NCBI GenBank assembly: GCA_900088475.1 | Contig: FLMG01003078.1 | Span: 9,240-24,653 of the forward strand | Length of the DNA stretch: 15,414 nt | Origin: Hyphochytrium catenoides | Taxonomy: Eukaryota > Sar > Hyphochytriomycetes > Hyphochytriales > Hyphochytriaceae | Direction of reading: 5' to 3' | Shown: one piece after another, positions 1 to 15,385 of the stretch | Numbering within the stretch: the first letter of the stretch is position 1 | Layout: every line of letters begins with the position of its first letter | The notes under the pieces: generated by a model | Database searches by the model: none | Told to the model about the DNA's origin: nothing | What the model saw: the letters and a program-made list of their open reading frames with translations, nothing else | Position numbers and translations under genes: made by a program

Positions 1-378
1 TGAGGACCTGCACGAGATACGAGGTTATCAAGTCAATTACACACAATTCCACAAAGACAGAATCAGTCCCTGTACCTACCTACTTAGCGTTACCGGCTAA
101 ATATAACGGCACTATGGCTTGTGCGTTGTGGACCGACAGAGGCTGTTCGGTGCGAGAGGGAGGTACAACAGGGAGAGCAAAGGAACAGAGAGAATTTATT
201 TCCACAGAAAGGCGCAGTCTCAAAAGAGAAAATCGATCTCTTTTCGCCTCCATTTCTGAAGCTTTTTCATCGGCCATTTGCGCTCTCTGCATGCCAGCAA
301 GGAAGTGAAGAGGATAAAGACGCTTTGGCTCTTCTTGCACTAATTATAAAGACAGCAGGGCAAGGCTATGACAGTGAG
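1..378. other. 5' flank of the acyl-CoA-binding protein gene
   Basis: No credible coding exon is seen here. The apparent reading frames show no domain similarity and have no consistent splice continuation. An AT-rich stretch around 341-349 (attataaag) lies about 30 nt before the start codon and could be a TATA-like or 5'UTR element, but nothing confirms this. A four-codon upstream ORF (368-382) is listed separately. Confidence 0.5.
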
Positions 379-382
379 ATGA
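368..382 (+). promoter_or_regulatory. Four-codon uORF overlapping the gene 1 start codon
   Basis: ATG at 368 is followed by three codons and TGA at 380-382. That stop overlaps the presumed start ATG (379-381) in an ATGA arrangement. If the transcript starts upstream of 368, ribosomes would meet this uORF first and end exactly on the main start. This geometry fits leaky scanning or reinitiation control. The regulatory role is inference; the overlap is directly visible. Confidence 0.4.
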
Positions 383-2569
383 AGCTAGCTGTTGGAGTCT
401 CTGCTGCTGTGGCGGTTGGGGCCATCTTGTACGGTCTTCAGCATTACCTCTCAACAAAAGGTAAGCAAATAGGAATACGTACCAGATGCCGGGACCTTAC
501 AATATATACTTGCAGAGCATGGCGGGCGGACTAGCACCAGAAGAAAGAGAAAGGTAAGAGCTGTCTGTCGTGAGAATCGCGTTTCCGGAGTTGGAGAGAG
601 CGTTTTGAGAGGACTCGAGGCATATGGGCATTAACCTCTTCATTGGCCACTCGTCTGTGCTAGGGTCTTGATGCTAGGAGGACGGAGGAAGCTTCAGATC
701 CTGATTTGCAGAAAAAGTTTGACGAAGCAGTTACCCGCAGTCGGTCGCTTAACATCCCGGACTCCATGGTAAGGGCTCTTCGAATGCAATTCGTTAATTG
801 AAAGTTAAGAGCGTATGAGTGCAGAAACTGTGTCTCTACGGGCTCTACAAGCAGGGAACGGTCGGAGACTGCGCTACAGAGAAGCCTGCCTTCTGGGATA
901 TGGTTGCAGTTGCAAAATGGTCAACTTCGCTGCCCCTTACCTTCATTCTTCGATTGCTCCTTTCGGTTCGTATCTGCCTTCGCATTCCTTCTTATCCGTC
1001 ATTTGTTTATTTTCCTTTCTTTCAGTTATCTATTCAATGCTCGTTGTTTGACATCATGCAGGGACGCCTGAGAGGAACATTGATTGACCGTGCTATTGTT
1101 TGAACGTCATGCAGGGATGCTTGGAAGGAGTTATCTGGCATGCCATGCCAAGAAGCCCAGTCCGCGTACGCGGCGTTAGTTGCAGAACTTTCTGAGCAGC
1201 CAAGTAAGGGGAAGCAAGGCCAAACACGGCCGGAGAGCAAGGGTGGAGAGGGCTTAGGCATGTCAGTCAGTCTCCCTCAAGTCAGGTAAGCCCGCGGTCA
1301 GTGCAAAGGAGGACAAAAAGAGTTTGCTAAATTTATGCCTACTGGATCTCCATTGGCACTGTGCAGTGATGACCCTCGGGACTGGGAAATCATTGATGAT
1401 ATCTTCCATCACGCGAGCGTAGGTGATATGGATAAGGTATGAAAGCTAAAGGGTGGACGCAACATTTGGAAGAGTAGGAGTGTATATATACTAGCTGTTT
1501 ATGAAGAGATATCGAGACGATTCAAGGATTAAGCGGCAGTAGAGGGTATGCATATCTATTTGCTTGCGTTGCTGGAGCCGATAGAAGAGGGATGGGTGAC
1601 GACAAAAGGTCCAATCGTAACGAAGCATATAGAAGCGAAGCTTTGGCAGGAGAGATCTTTATTGACGGCGACAAAGGAGGGGTGAGATTGAGAGAGCGAA
1701 TGAGTCTATGGGCATCTAGAGTTCCACCATCCTGCGGCCTCGCGTACCTCTAAGAGATTCTGTAGGTGCTGCAGTGCTTGGACTCTGGCGTCGATATTGA
1801 CAGTCAGGTACGAGAGACGGTCAGATAGAGAAAAGAGGATTTAGTGCAAGCGAGGCAACACTGATCGGCCCCTCCATGCAGGATGTTGGAGGCAGGACGC
1901 CCCTCCACTGGGCTGTGGACCGACAAATGACAGATTTGGTGAAATGCTTGTTAGGAAGAGGAGCTCAGATCGATGTGAAGGTAGCTTTTGCGCTGTCACC
2001 CCGTTGCCGTTCTCTTGCTATGGAATCGAGTTTTAATCGTAACCTGTAGGACGGAGAAGGCATGACGCCGTTATATTATGCTGTGAACTGCGAATATCCA
2101 GACATCGTTGAACTCCTGGTATGTGATTGTTGGTCTGCTGCTGTGCTCCTGCTCACTGGGTTGACCCTGTTCACTGTTTCTTACCTCGCGTTCTTCTTCT
2201 TGCAACTTGCAACTTATCGGAAGCTTAAGATGCTTACCTTACTCACTATGAGATGGGCCTTGCCGCTTTTGCTACTGCACTGCGGTCTCTTGACTTGTCA
2301 GCCTTTCTTGGCACCCTCAGTATGCAATATGCAAGCTTCTTCTTAACAGTTGGGATCTCCTGACATACTAAGCTTTTCGTCTGCCGATCCTGTGCCAATC
2401 TCATTATTACCTTCTGTAGCTGGAAGCTGGGGCAGATCCATCAGTTGCGGATAATCAAGGCGAAGCTCCTGCGGTCTTGGACACCAGCGAAGAGATACAG
2501 CAGCTTTTGGCGAAGCATTTATTAGAGAGAACGACCTCCATCAGCGTTAGGAGACCGGAGGGGTCGTAG
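379..2569 (+). CDS. Membrane-anchored acyl-CoA-binding protein with ankyrin repeats
   Basis: Ten exons: 379-460, 516-553, 664-768, 825-919, 1115-1285, 1367-1436, 1766-1807, 1882-1980, 2050-2118, 2420-2569 (stop TAG). All phases agree, giving 306 aa. Residues 3-20 form a hydrophobic N-terminal anchor, followed by a basic cluster at 32-40 (RTSTRRKRK), so the rest probably faces the cytosol. The acyl-CoA-binding domain spans about 54-135. It keeps the ligand motif YGLYKQGTVGD (Y80, Y83, K84), K106-W107 and Y125, matching the bovine ACBP residues Y28, Y31, K32, K54, W55 and Y73. After a low-complexity linker (133-163), ankyrin repeats follow at about 176-201, 202-234 (GGRTPLHWA), 235-267 (GMTPLYYA) and a partial one from 268. 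The family binds long-chain acyl-CoA esters for transport and pool buffering. Anchor + ACB + ankyrin is the layout of plant class II ACBPs; animal ACBD6 lacks the anchor. The donor at 920 (GTCAAC) is unusual but restores the domain exactly. Confidence 0.93.
1039..1136 (+). repeat. Imperfect tandem duplication carrying two 3' splice sites
   Basis: Copy 1 (about 1039-1083) and copy 2 (about 1092-1136), offset by 53 nt, share TTGTTTGA followed by TCATGCAGGGA and then a related tail. Each contains a CATGCAG acceptor followed by GGAYGC. Copy 2 is the acceptor that preserves the ACB domain (exon from 1115). Copy 1 would give Trp-Asp-Ala-stop (TGA at 1069-1071). Confidence 0.7.
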
Positions 2570-3223
2570 GCCTTTGTTATCGTCTAGGGGACCCCGCTCG
2601 AAGGCATTGTGCGCTCCTGGATCATTAACTTCTGTCTCCATAAGGCGTATCCCACATCTCTCCTCTCCTCTCTTGCTTCTGAGCTGTGGCGTGGCTGATA
2701 CTAGGCTGTACAACTGTTATTTTGTAGGGGAAGGCCACCTCGGCCCTACACGGCATAGTTTCACCCTTTATCTTGCAGGGTTAGGAGAGTCGGCCCTTTG
2801 AGCATAGCTCTTTGGTGCTATCTCAATTTCAAGTATAATAGATGCGCACAGTGTCCCAGGTTCTTCGGGTGCTGATCTACTCATCTCGCTCACCCGCTAT
2901 TGCCGTCAACACCGATATCCGCGTCTTATCTATGTGTTGGACCGCTAGAGGGGCCATGAGGGCGGGGACGAGAGAATGTGCGCCAAGAGAGAAGGAGACC
3001 CCTGGCTAGAAAAGACATGGGGTTATAAGCCCGTGCTAAGAGAAGAGAGAGAGAGAGAGTAGCGTTCCGCAGCCCGCAGATAAACAAATGCCTCTCGATT
3101 AGAGTTCAAAAGAAGGTAGAATAATAGGAAACTGGTCAGGTTGACTACTTCGATCTCTCCATCCTCCTGCCTCTTCTCTCTCCGTCGCTGTATCAACATC
3201 ACGAAGAGGAAGAGCCCACCAAG
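2570..3223. other. Convergent intergenic spacer (3' ends of genes 1 and 2)
   Basis: This 654-nt spacer between two convergent stop codons should hold both 3'UTRs and poly(A) sites. I see no coding exon with domain similarity, no tRNA-like fold and no canonical AATAAA in a convincing position. The only simple repeat is a short (GA)n run at about 3044-3059. Overlap of the two 3'UTRs is possible. Confidence 0.6.
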
Positions 3224-9504
<6,281 letters not shown>

Positions 9505-10003
9505 GACTTCCTCTGTTGCTAATGAAGGGAGGACAGACGGCTTGCGTCCAGCACACTTTAGGTCTCTCTCTCTGTCTCGGTCTCGCTGTGTGTCTCAATG
9601 TCTCTCTGTCTCTCTCTCTCTTCAACCTTGCTCTATCTTTTCATTCGCCTTTGTCTGCACTACTTCAGCCACCTGGTGCAGGGACGAACAAGATTGGTCG
9701 TGTATCTTTGTCCAGAGAGCTGCGGCGGCAAGTCGATGCTGAGCGGAGAGACATAACCTAGCGCCTCTCTCTCTCACACACACACAGAGCTTCTCCTTTC
9801 CCCGCTGCTTGATCTCACACTCCTCTCTGGTGCCCACTGCTGGTGCACTCCTCCCTTCTTTCCCGATGCCCTCCCGTTCAGGATGTGTTATTACGAGCCC
9901 GAGACAGTCCGAGAGACAGACAGTCAAAGGACAAGATGCTTCATTCAAGCTTCAACAGGGACTTCGGTTTGATAGAATCTGACAGAAGATAGACAGAGAG
10001 GCG

Positions 10004-10035
10004 GGAGAGAGGAGGAGGAGAGAGAGAGAGAGAGA

Positions 10036-10072
<37 letters not shown>

Positions 10073-10122
10073 GAGAGAGAGAAGAAGAGAGAGAGAAAAA
10101 GAGAAAGAGAGAGAGAGACAGA
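10004..10122 (+). repeat. Long (GA)n microsatellite, intergenic
   Basis: A run of about 119 nt, almost entirely GA dinucleotides with occasional AAA or GGG interruptions. It lies 500-620 nt upstream of the PAS-MAPK start codon. Long mirror-symmetric polypurine tracts can adopt triplex (H-DNA) structure and are usually length-polymorphic. Confidence 0.9.
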
Positions 10123-10257
10123 CAGCGTATGCCCTTTCTAGACTGCTGGGGGAAGGGAGGAACCTCAAACGCACTGATAGCCGCTAACGACCTCTGGATT
10201 TGGCTGGAAGGTTACAGTTGTACCAATTTTAACCTTCGGCAATTGATTGCTATTTAC

Positions 10258-10285
10258 GGTTATCCTATCATGGTTATCCTATCAT
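10258..10285 (+). repeat. Perfect 14-bp tandem repeat, two copies
   Basis: ggttatcctatcat occurs twice back to back (10258-10271 and 10272-10285) in otherwise complex intergenic sequence. No function is evident; replication slippage is the simplest origin. Confidence 0.85.
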
Positions 10286-10494
10286 TTTCATTGTTGACTA
10301 TGGAGGAGGTGAGCCCATGTTGCTATTTTGGTGAACAGGCACCTGCCCTTAACTTCGGTAAGTTCATTGTCAGAAAGTTCCAATGGTATATTCAGCAAGA
10401 ATCACTGTTTCCCACAACCCCTTGTGTCTCTCTCTCTGCTCTCTGCTCGCCCTCGAATTCCTTGGTCCGTTGCGGCTTGTCAGGCCCTTCTGCA

Positions 10495-10525
10495 CTCTCT
10501 CTCTCTCTCTCTCTCGCGCGCGCAC
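10495..10525 (+). repeat. (CT)n-(CG)n compound microsatellite
   Basis: A CT run (about 10496-10514) passes directly into CGCGCGCGC (about 10515-10523). Alternating CG is a classic Z-DNA-prone sequence, and the adjacent polypyrimidine run is triplex-prone. Confidence 0.85.
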
Positions 10526-10706
10526 TCTCGGCATACGTGCGCGTACTTGCGCTTGCTTCCTCTCTCTCTCCTCTTCGCTCTTCCATCCGCTAGGATTACC
10601 TGCTTGTCAATCACTCTCCCTATCTACATGTGAAGAGATCGCCCTCTTTGGGTCTCTTTCTCTCTGTCTGTCTCTCCGTCGTTCGCTGCCCATTCCCGAC
10701 GACTTG

Positions 10707-13230
10707 TTAGAGTTCGGTGCTTCGTCTTTCAAGCAGTTCGAAGACAAGGCTTTCCCAAGGAGCGAGACGGAACCAGCAGCCTTCCTCATCCATCGTCTTG
10801 TCCAGCGGTCGAATATAGGTCGGCCCCCCATAGATGTCGTGCAGGATGATAGAGCTGCAAAGATGGTAACCAGAAGGAATCGGGGAAAGAGATAGTGTTT
10901 GAGCAGGAAGGTGAGAGAGAGAGAGACTAAGGAGTCAAAGCCTGCTGATACGACGTGGAGCAGAGGAGATACTTGACAGCAAAAGACCAGTATGGAGAGA
11001 GAGCACCGAAGACAAGGTGGGGTTGGAGAGAGAGACTAAGACAATGATGTGGAAAGGGAGAGAGAGAGAGAGAGAGAGAGGAGATAAGAAACCGACGCAC
11101 CTGCAGCCTCTTTGTGTCAGCTGTGAGAGAAACTTCGCGGGAAGTCTGACATGCCCATGGGTGTCATGCTCGGAATAGTTCACCAGGATGAGGGTCCCGG
11201 AGCTGACCTCTGATGCCTGAGGCGTATAATGTTAGGCCACCTCGCCCACAGAGGGGAACATAAAAGAGTCTTTTGGTCTAGAGTCTCTGGACATTCTACC
11301 CCTTTTCCTCTAAACCACTTCTTTGACTATCTTCCTCTTTTGTTGCTCTCTTATCACTCTCTTTCTCTCTCTCTCCTCTCTCTCTCTCTTTCTTTCTTTT
11401 TCTCTCTCCACTCACTCTCTCGGTCTCCGCTACATCCGTGTCGCCAATCTTCTACTCCCGCTCTTTCTCTCACTTCTATCTTGCCGTCCACTTCCAGTCT
11501 TTCTTACCTTGGTCTCTCTCTTGCTGCCATTCTCTTCCTTGATGGCGAGTCTCGCTATAAGCGACCTAAAAGAAGAACTTCCGTCCTTCGAAGCGGTCGT
11601 TTCCAGCAGTTGTAAAGTTCTGGCAAAGGACGTATAGAAGTGAAAGAGAGACGGGCATGAGAAAGAGAAGAGAGAGACGAGGCAAGAGAGAAGAGGCAAA
11701 CATTCTGCAAAATGAGTGGTTCCGTTGGTGCTTGCAATATCAAGAGGGACTTTTGTGGGTAGCAACGTCGAGGCACATGCGAAATGAGAGAAGAGATAGA
11801 GAGATAGAGCAGAGAAAGCGAGAGAGAGCACAAATAAGTGATGACGTAGAGGCCGGTCCTTGTCCGACCATGGACGTCACAGCCTTACCCTGTTCGTAGC
11901 TCTGGCCGGGGCAGGACTTGTTTGAGCAGCTGCAGGTATTTCCCTAGCACCTGCTCATCCATGGGCTCCTCCCGCCTCTGAGCCACATGCATCGAGAGAA
12001 AGGACTTCCGTCCCTAAATAGGGGAAGGCAAGAGAAGGAGGAGTATGGAGCACTGAGTGGGAGGTAGAGCTCCATGCCTTGGCCCTTCCACTACTCTCAT
12101 GGTTGAGAGATCGAAAGAGGAGAGTAATCATCAATGAACTTGGTAATGCAGAAGTTAGAAAGTAGAGATTGTTTCCGCCCTACTCAATGGTCAAGAGCGC
12201 ATGTGAGAGAAATTAAGAAACGCAAACAGAGAAGAGGAATTTTTGTCTTGACCTGCAGTTGTCCTTGATGGAAGAATCTGAGACCTGGGGACGTGTAGCA
12301 GATTGTCAGGGCCGCTGTGTGTCGCTTAAGGTCCGGGAACTCTGCGGCTGCTCGATGTTCGTCATGATTCTCTAGAAAGCGGACTGACTTTTCCTATTGT
12401 TTGGGGAGCAGTAGTGAGCACAAGGGAACAAGAGAAAATAAATGACGAGAATAGCGGAGAATCCATTGTAGGAAGATGTGAAGGACAGAACAAGAGCAGC
12501 AGCTAGATGTTGTTCGCATTTCCCTTCAAAGATGGTTAACTCTTAAGGGAGGGGAGACATTATTCTTCCTACGGAAGGGCAAGGCTGAAAGGAAGAGAAG
12601 AAGAGAGAAAGGACACCTGAAATGCCATGTCCGCCCTCAGATGCCCTGTTACTTCCTCTGCCGGGCCACTTTTGAGCCGGTCGTAGAGCCGCTTGTCGTA
12701 GGTGAAGTCAAATCCCAGCGTTTGAAGCTTGTGCTCCATGTCCCAGTATACCTGATTGTAAGCGAGTGTTAGTATCTTTGTCCCTTGACCTATCCCGAGT
12801 CCTTCTCATCTTTGGCATAGTCTATAGACTAGGCAGTGTCTAGCACGCTACCCCTTCTCTTATGCACTATAAACCATAGGAGTCATCGTCCTGCAACACT
12901 CTCGATCACAGGTCGGCTGCGCCGATTACCTCTGCCATAAAAATAAAGTCCGGGTTAGCTTTCTTGACTTTCTGGATAGCTTCAGGCCAGAATTCCCCAA
13001 GCTTCTCAGGAAGGTTCGTCGGCCGTAGTTGCTCTGAAGCATAGTCGAAAGAGAAAAAGTGAGAGAACTGAAGGCGGAAGGACTGGAGAATGAGAGAAAG
13101 AAACAGACACCAGAGACGACGCTTAGAACAATCAAACGCCGCAGAAGAATAAGATTGCATAGAAGTGAGGCCCTTGTTCCTTTGGAGATACAGACAAAGA
13201 AACACAGAGAGAGAAAAGAGAAAGAGAGAG

Positions 13231-13261
<31 letters not shown>

Positions 13262-14981
13262 CCGCCCCAGCCTTACTCCACGTTCTGTCAAAGATATCAT
13301 TGAGAACTAGCATCGCCATGTCGCATCGCACACCGTCCGCTAATCCTGCAATTGCTACCAGCACTCTCTGGAGCTGGAACCAGGAGGTGGAGTTAAGGCA
13401 AACGAGAGCAAAGAGGACGGGAGAGACAAGACGAGAGAGAAAGAGAAGCAGAAACAAGAAAGCAAGCGTATGTTAGCATGAGGAATTTGCTTCCTGGCAC
13501 ATCAGGTCAGAGAATCGCACAGCATTTCGGGGAAACTTTATTGGAAGGTAAAGTGATTCTGCTCGGAAAGGGCCAAAGGTGGTCAAGGTTGCTTGAGATA
13601 TGAGCATGAAAGATAGAGAGGCCAAGGAGAACAGGGTACGTCGAGCAAGAGATTGGTAAGAAGAAGGAAGAGGAATGAGGCAGGATAGCGGTTACCTCTT
13701 TACGTAGCTCTGGATCGTAGTAGTTCAGCTGACGCGGGAGGGAGAAAGATTAGGAGAGAGTTGGAACGTCAGTATACTTTATAGAGTGCTATAGAAAAAG
13801 AAGGGAGGCAGATGAGAGAGAAAAGAGTCCAATGACTCGGCGATACACAGCGTTTAGAAGATCTTTGTTTCCCAGACCGTCGTAAGAGGAAAAAACACGG
13901 GAGAAGAATGAGAGAGAGAGAGAGAGAGAGCAGAGAGAGAGAGATACAAAAACAGAGGAGCGCAGAGAGAGAAGAAGGAAGAAAGAGAGATAAAATGCGA
14001 GAGAGCGGTACGTGAGACTTTGCAAGAGAGAGTGAGACCTGTGCTGTGTCAGACCAGCCGTCGAAAAAAGGGTCTTTTCCATGCGCGAACACTTTGCCTT
14101 CCGCCTCATAGAAATTGTGAGGCTCTCTCTTCAGCCAGTCCTGAAGAGTACAGAGCCTTTCAGTTTCATGAGATGAGAGAGAGAAAGGTAGAGGGCAAAG
14201 GTGACGAAAAGGTTGAACTTAACTGCGCATCAGCAGCGGAAAGAAGGTCACAAACAGGCTGATGAAGAAGAGGAAGAAAGCCAGATATAGCAAGGTACGA
14301 GAGAGAGGTCGAGAGAGAAGGAGGGAGAGATAGACCAACAAGGGCTATCTGCAATGAAGCGAAGAGGAGAAAGGTATCGAGAGAGCAAAGCGCCCGAAGT
14401 GGGACAGAGAGGCAGCGAGTGAGAAAAGGAGGAAGAAAATGGAAGAGTACAAGAGTCGACCTGACCTTATCTCCCTGCATAAGGAACTCTGGCCTTTCTT
14501 TGGTCCACACATGGTCCCGCGCCACGTGGTTGGGCACAAAGTCCACAATGACAGCGAGTCCCCGAGCAATGAGACGCTTTCGCAAGAGAGAGAAAGACTT
14601 CTCACCGCCGAATTCGCCATTCAAGCGATAGTCTAACGGGTTCCGGGAGAGAGAGAAGGGAGAGAGAGAAAGAGAGAGAGAGAGTGAGAGAGAGAAAGAG
14701 AGAGAGAGTACATGGAGGTTGTGTGTGTGTGGGGGGGGGAGAGAGAGAGAGAGAGAGAGAAAGGGCAGAGAAGGGCAAGGAAGGGCAGGGAGAGGAAGAG
14801 AAGGAGAGGGAGGAAGAGTAGATTAATTAGATCCTAAATCATAGAGATGACGACACGGATAAGTTTTAATAGGCACCTGTGATAGCGAAGGGAGAGCTGC
14901 AGAGCTCTTCTCTTTTGAAACCTTCAGGAGTCATCTTCCTGACAGACATTTCCAGGCCGGCGGCACCTGTCTGCCATACCC
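10707..14981 (-). CDS. GH13 alpha-amylase-family glycosidase (5' end unresolved)
   Basis: Twelve phase-consistent minus-strand exons: 14981-14877, 14632-14466, 14140-14039, 13728-13696, 13367-13277, 13033-12930, 12751-12617, 12393-12253, 12013-11889, 11619-11508, 11216-11101, 10854-10707 (stop TAA). They encode about 458 aa. GH13 landmarks appear in order: GVWQTGAAGLEMS, SPFAITDYRLNGEFGG, region I DFVPNH, the DTAQLNYYDPELR segment, region II DGVRCDMAML with the nucleophile Asp (codon 13322-13320), region III FIFMAEVYWDME with the acid/base Glu (12932-12930), and region IV FLENHDEH with the third Asp (12363-12361). A C-terminal beta domain ends in RLAPWESLVFEL. GH13 enzymes cleave or transfer alpha-glucosidic bonds; the exact substrate cannot be read here. 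The closest family I recall is bacterial 'alpha amylase catalytic region' glycosidases. The first barrel strand (about 50-70 aa) is missing and should lie upstream of 14981, possibly beyond the window. Confidence 0.9.
11323..11420 (+). repeat. CT-rich tract in GH13 intron, opposite orientation to neighbours
   Basis: Inside the intron 11507-11217, the plus strand is CT-rich, so the sense strand is GA-rich. Every other repeat-bearing intron of genes 2 and 3 has the opposite orientation. Confidence 0.8.
13199..13261 (+). repeat. (GA)n tract in GH13 intron
   Basis: This GA/GAAA run lies inside the intron 13276-13034, starting about 15 nt downstream of the donor (minus-strand sense). On the sense strand it is a CT tract close to the 5' splice site, so it is not the ordinary polypyrimidine tract before the acceptor. 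Confidence 0.85.
13905..13945 (+). repeat. (GA)n tract in GH13 intron
   Basis: GA dinucleotide runs within the intron 14038-13729, pyrimidine on the sense strand. They generate spurious Ser/Leu-rich reading frames on the minus strand. Confidence 0.8.
14646..14763 (+). repeat. Compound (GA)n-(GT)n-G9-(GA)n microsatellite in GH13 intron
   Basis: GA runs (14646-14708) are followed by a GT run (14720-14730), nine consecutive Gs (14731-14739) and another GA run (14740-14763). All lie in the intron 14876-14633, immediately upstream of the acceptor used for the DYRLNGEFGG exon, so on the sense strand the 14646-14708 part forms a very long polypyrimidine tract before the 3' splice site. Confidence 0.85.
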
Positions 14982-15000
14982 CTGACGTACGAGAGAGGAA

Positions 15001-15150
15001 GAAGGGAGAAGAGGAAGAGAGGGACAGACAAGAGAACAGAACGAGGGCGAGAAAAGGAGAAGAGAGAGAGACAGAGAGAAACAGACAGAGAGAAACAGAG
15101 AAAGGGAGAAGGAGGGAACAGAGAGAGATCGGGACAGAGAGAGAGGAACT
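15001..15150 (+). repeat. GA-rich low-complexity tract upstream of the first GH13 exon
   Basis: Purine-rich sequence with GAGA and ACAGAGAGAAA units, pyrimidine on the sense strand, directly upstream of the acceptor at 14983-14982. It reads as intronic sequence. Confidence 0.75.
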
Positions 15151-15382
15151 GAGAGGGTCAGTGCACTGATGATGGACTGAAAAGGAGTTTGAAGACCGCA
15201 AAGGAAAGTAGAGGCAACTGCAGCAGAGAGCGAGGCAGACAAGAGATAGTCATAACGAGGCATCCTCCAGATCAAGACGAATAAATAACGACGAGGAAGG
15301 GCGTGTTAATATGTTCAAAGAACAGCTTGGGATAGGTCTACATGCAAGGAAAGCAGACAGGGCAAAGAAGATAGAGACAGAC

Positions 15383-15385
<3 letters not shown>

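Larger units (their letters stand above)
9505..10706. other. Repeat-rich intergenic region between genes 2 and 3
   Basis: About 1.2 kb lies between the GH13 stop codon and the PAS-MAPK start codon, both genes on the minus strand. It should contain the GH13 3'UTR and the PAS-MAPK promoter and 5'UTR. It holds CT-rich stretches (about 9560-9625 and 10426-10680), a long GA tract (10004-10122), a (CA)n run near 9777-9787 and a 14-bp tandem repeat (10258-10285). Between about 10129 and 10400 the sequence is more complex and open on the plus strand. I recognise no domain in its translation and do not call a gene. Confidence 0.6.

Noticed and set aside
1437-1765. Hidden exon in the 329-nt intron of gene 1
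   Set aside because: The ankyrin sequence is continuous when exons 1367-1436 and 1766-1807 are joined directly, leaving no gap to fill.
10129-10593. Plus-strand open frame of 154 codons
   Set aside because: Its second half is CT-repeat translation and its first half shows no recognisable domain, splice context or codon pattern. It is most likely a chance frame in intergenic DNA.
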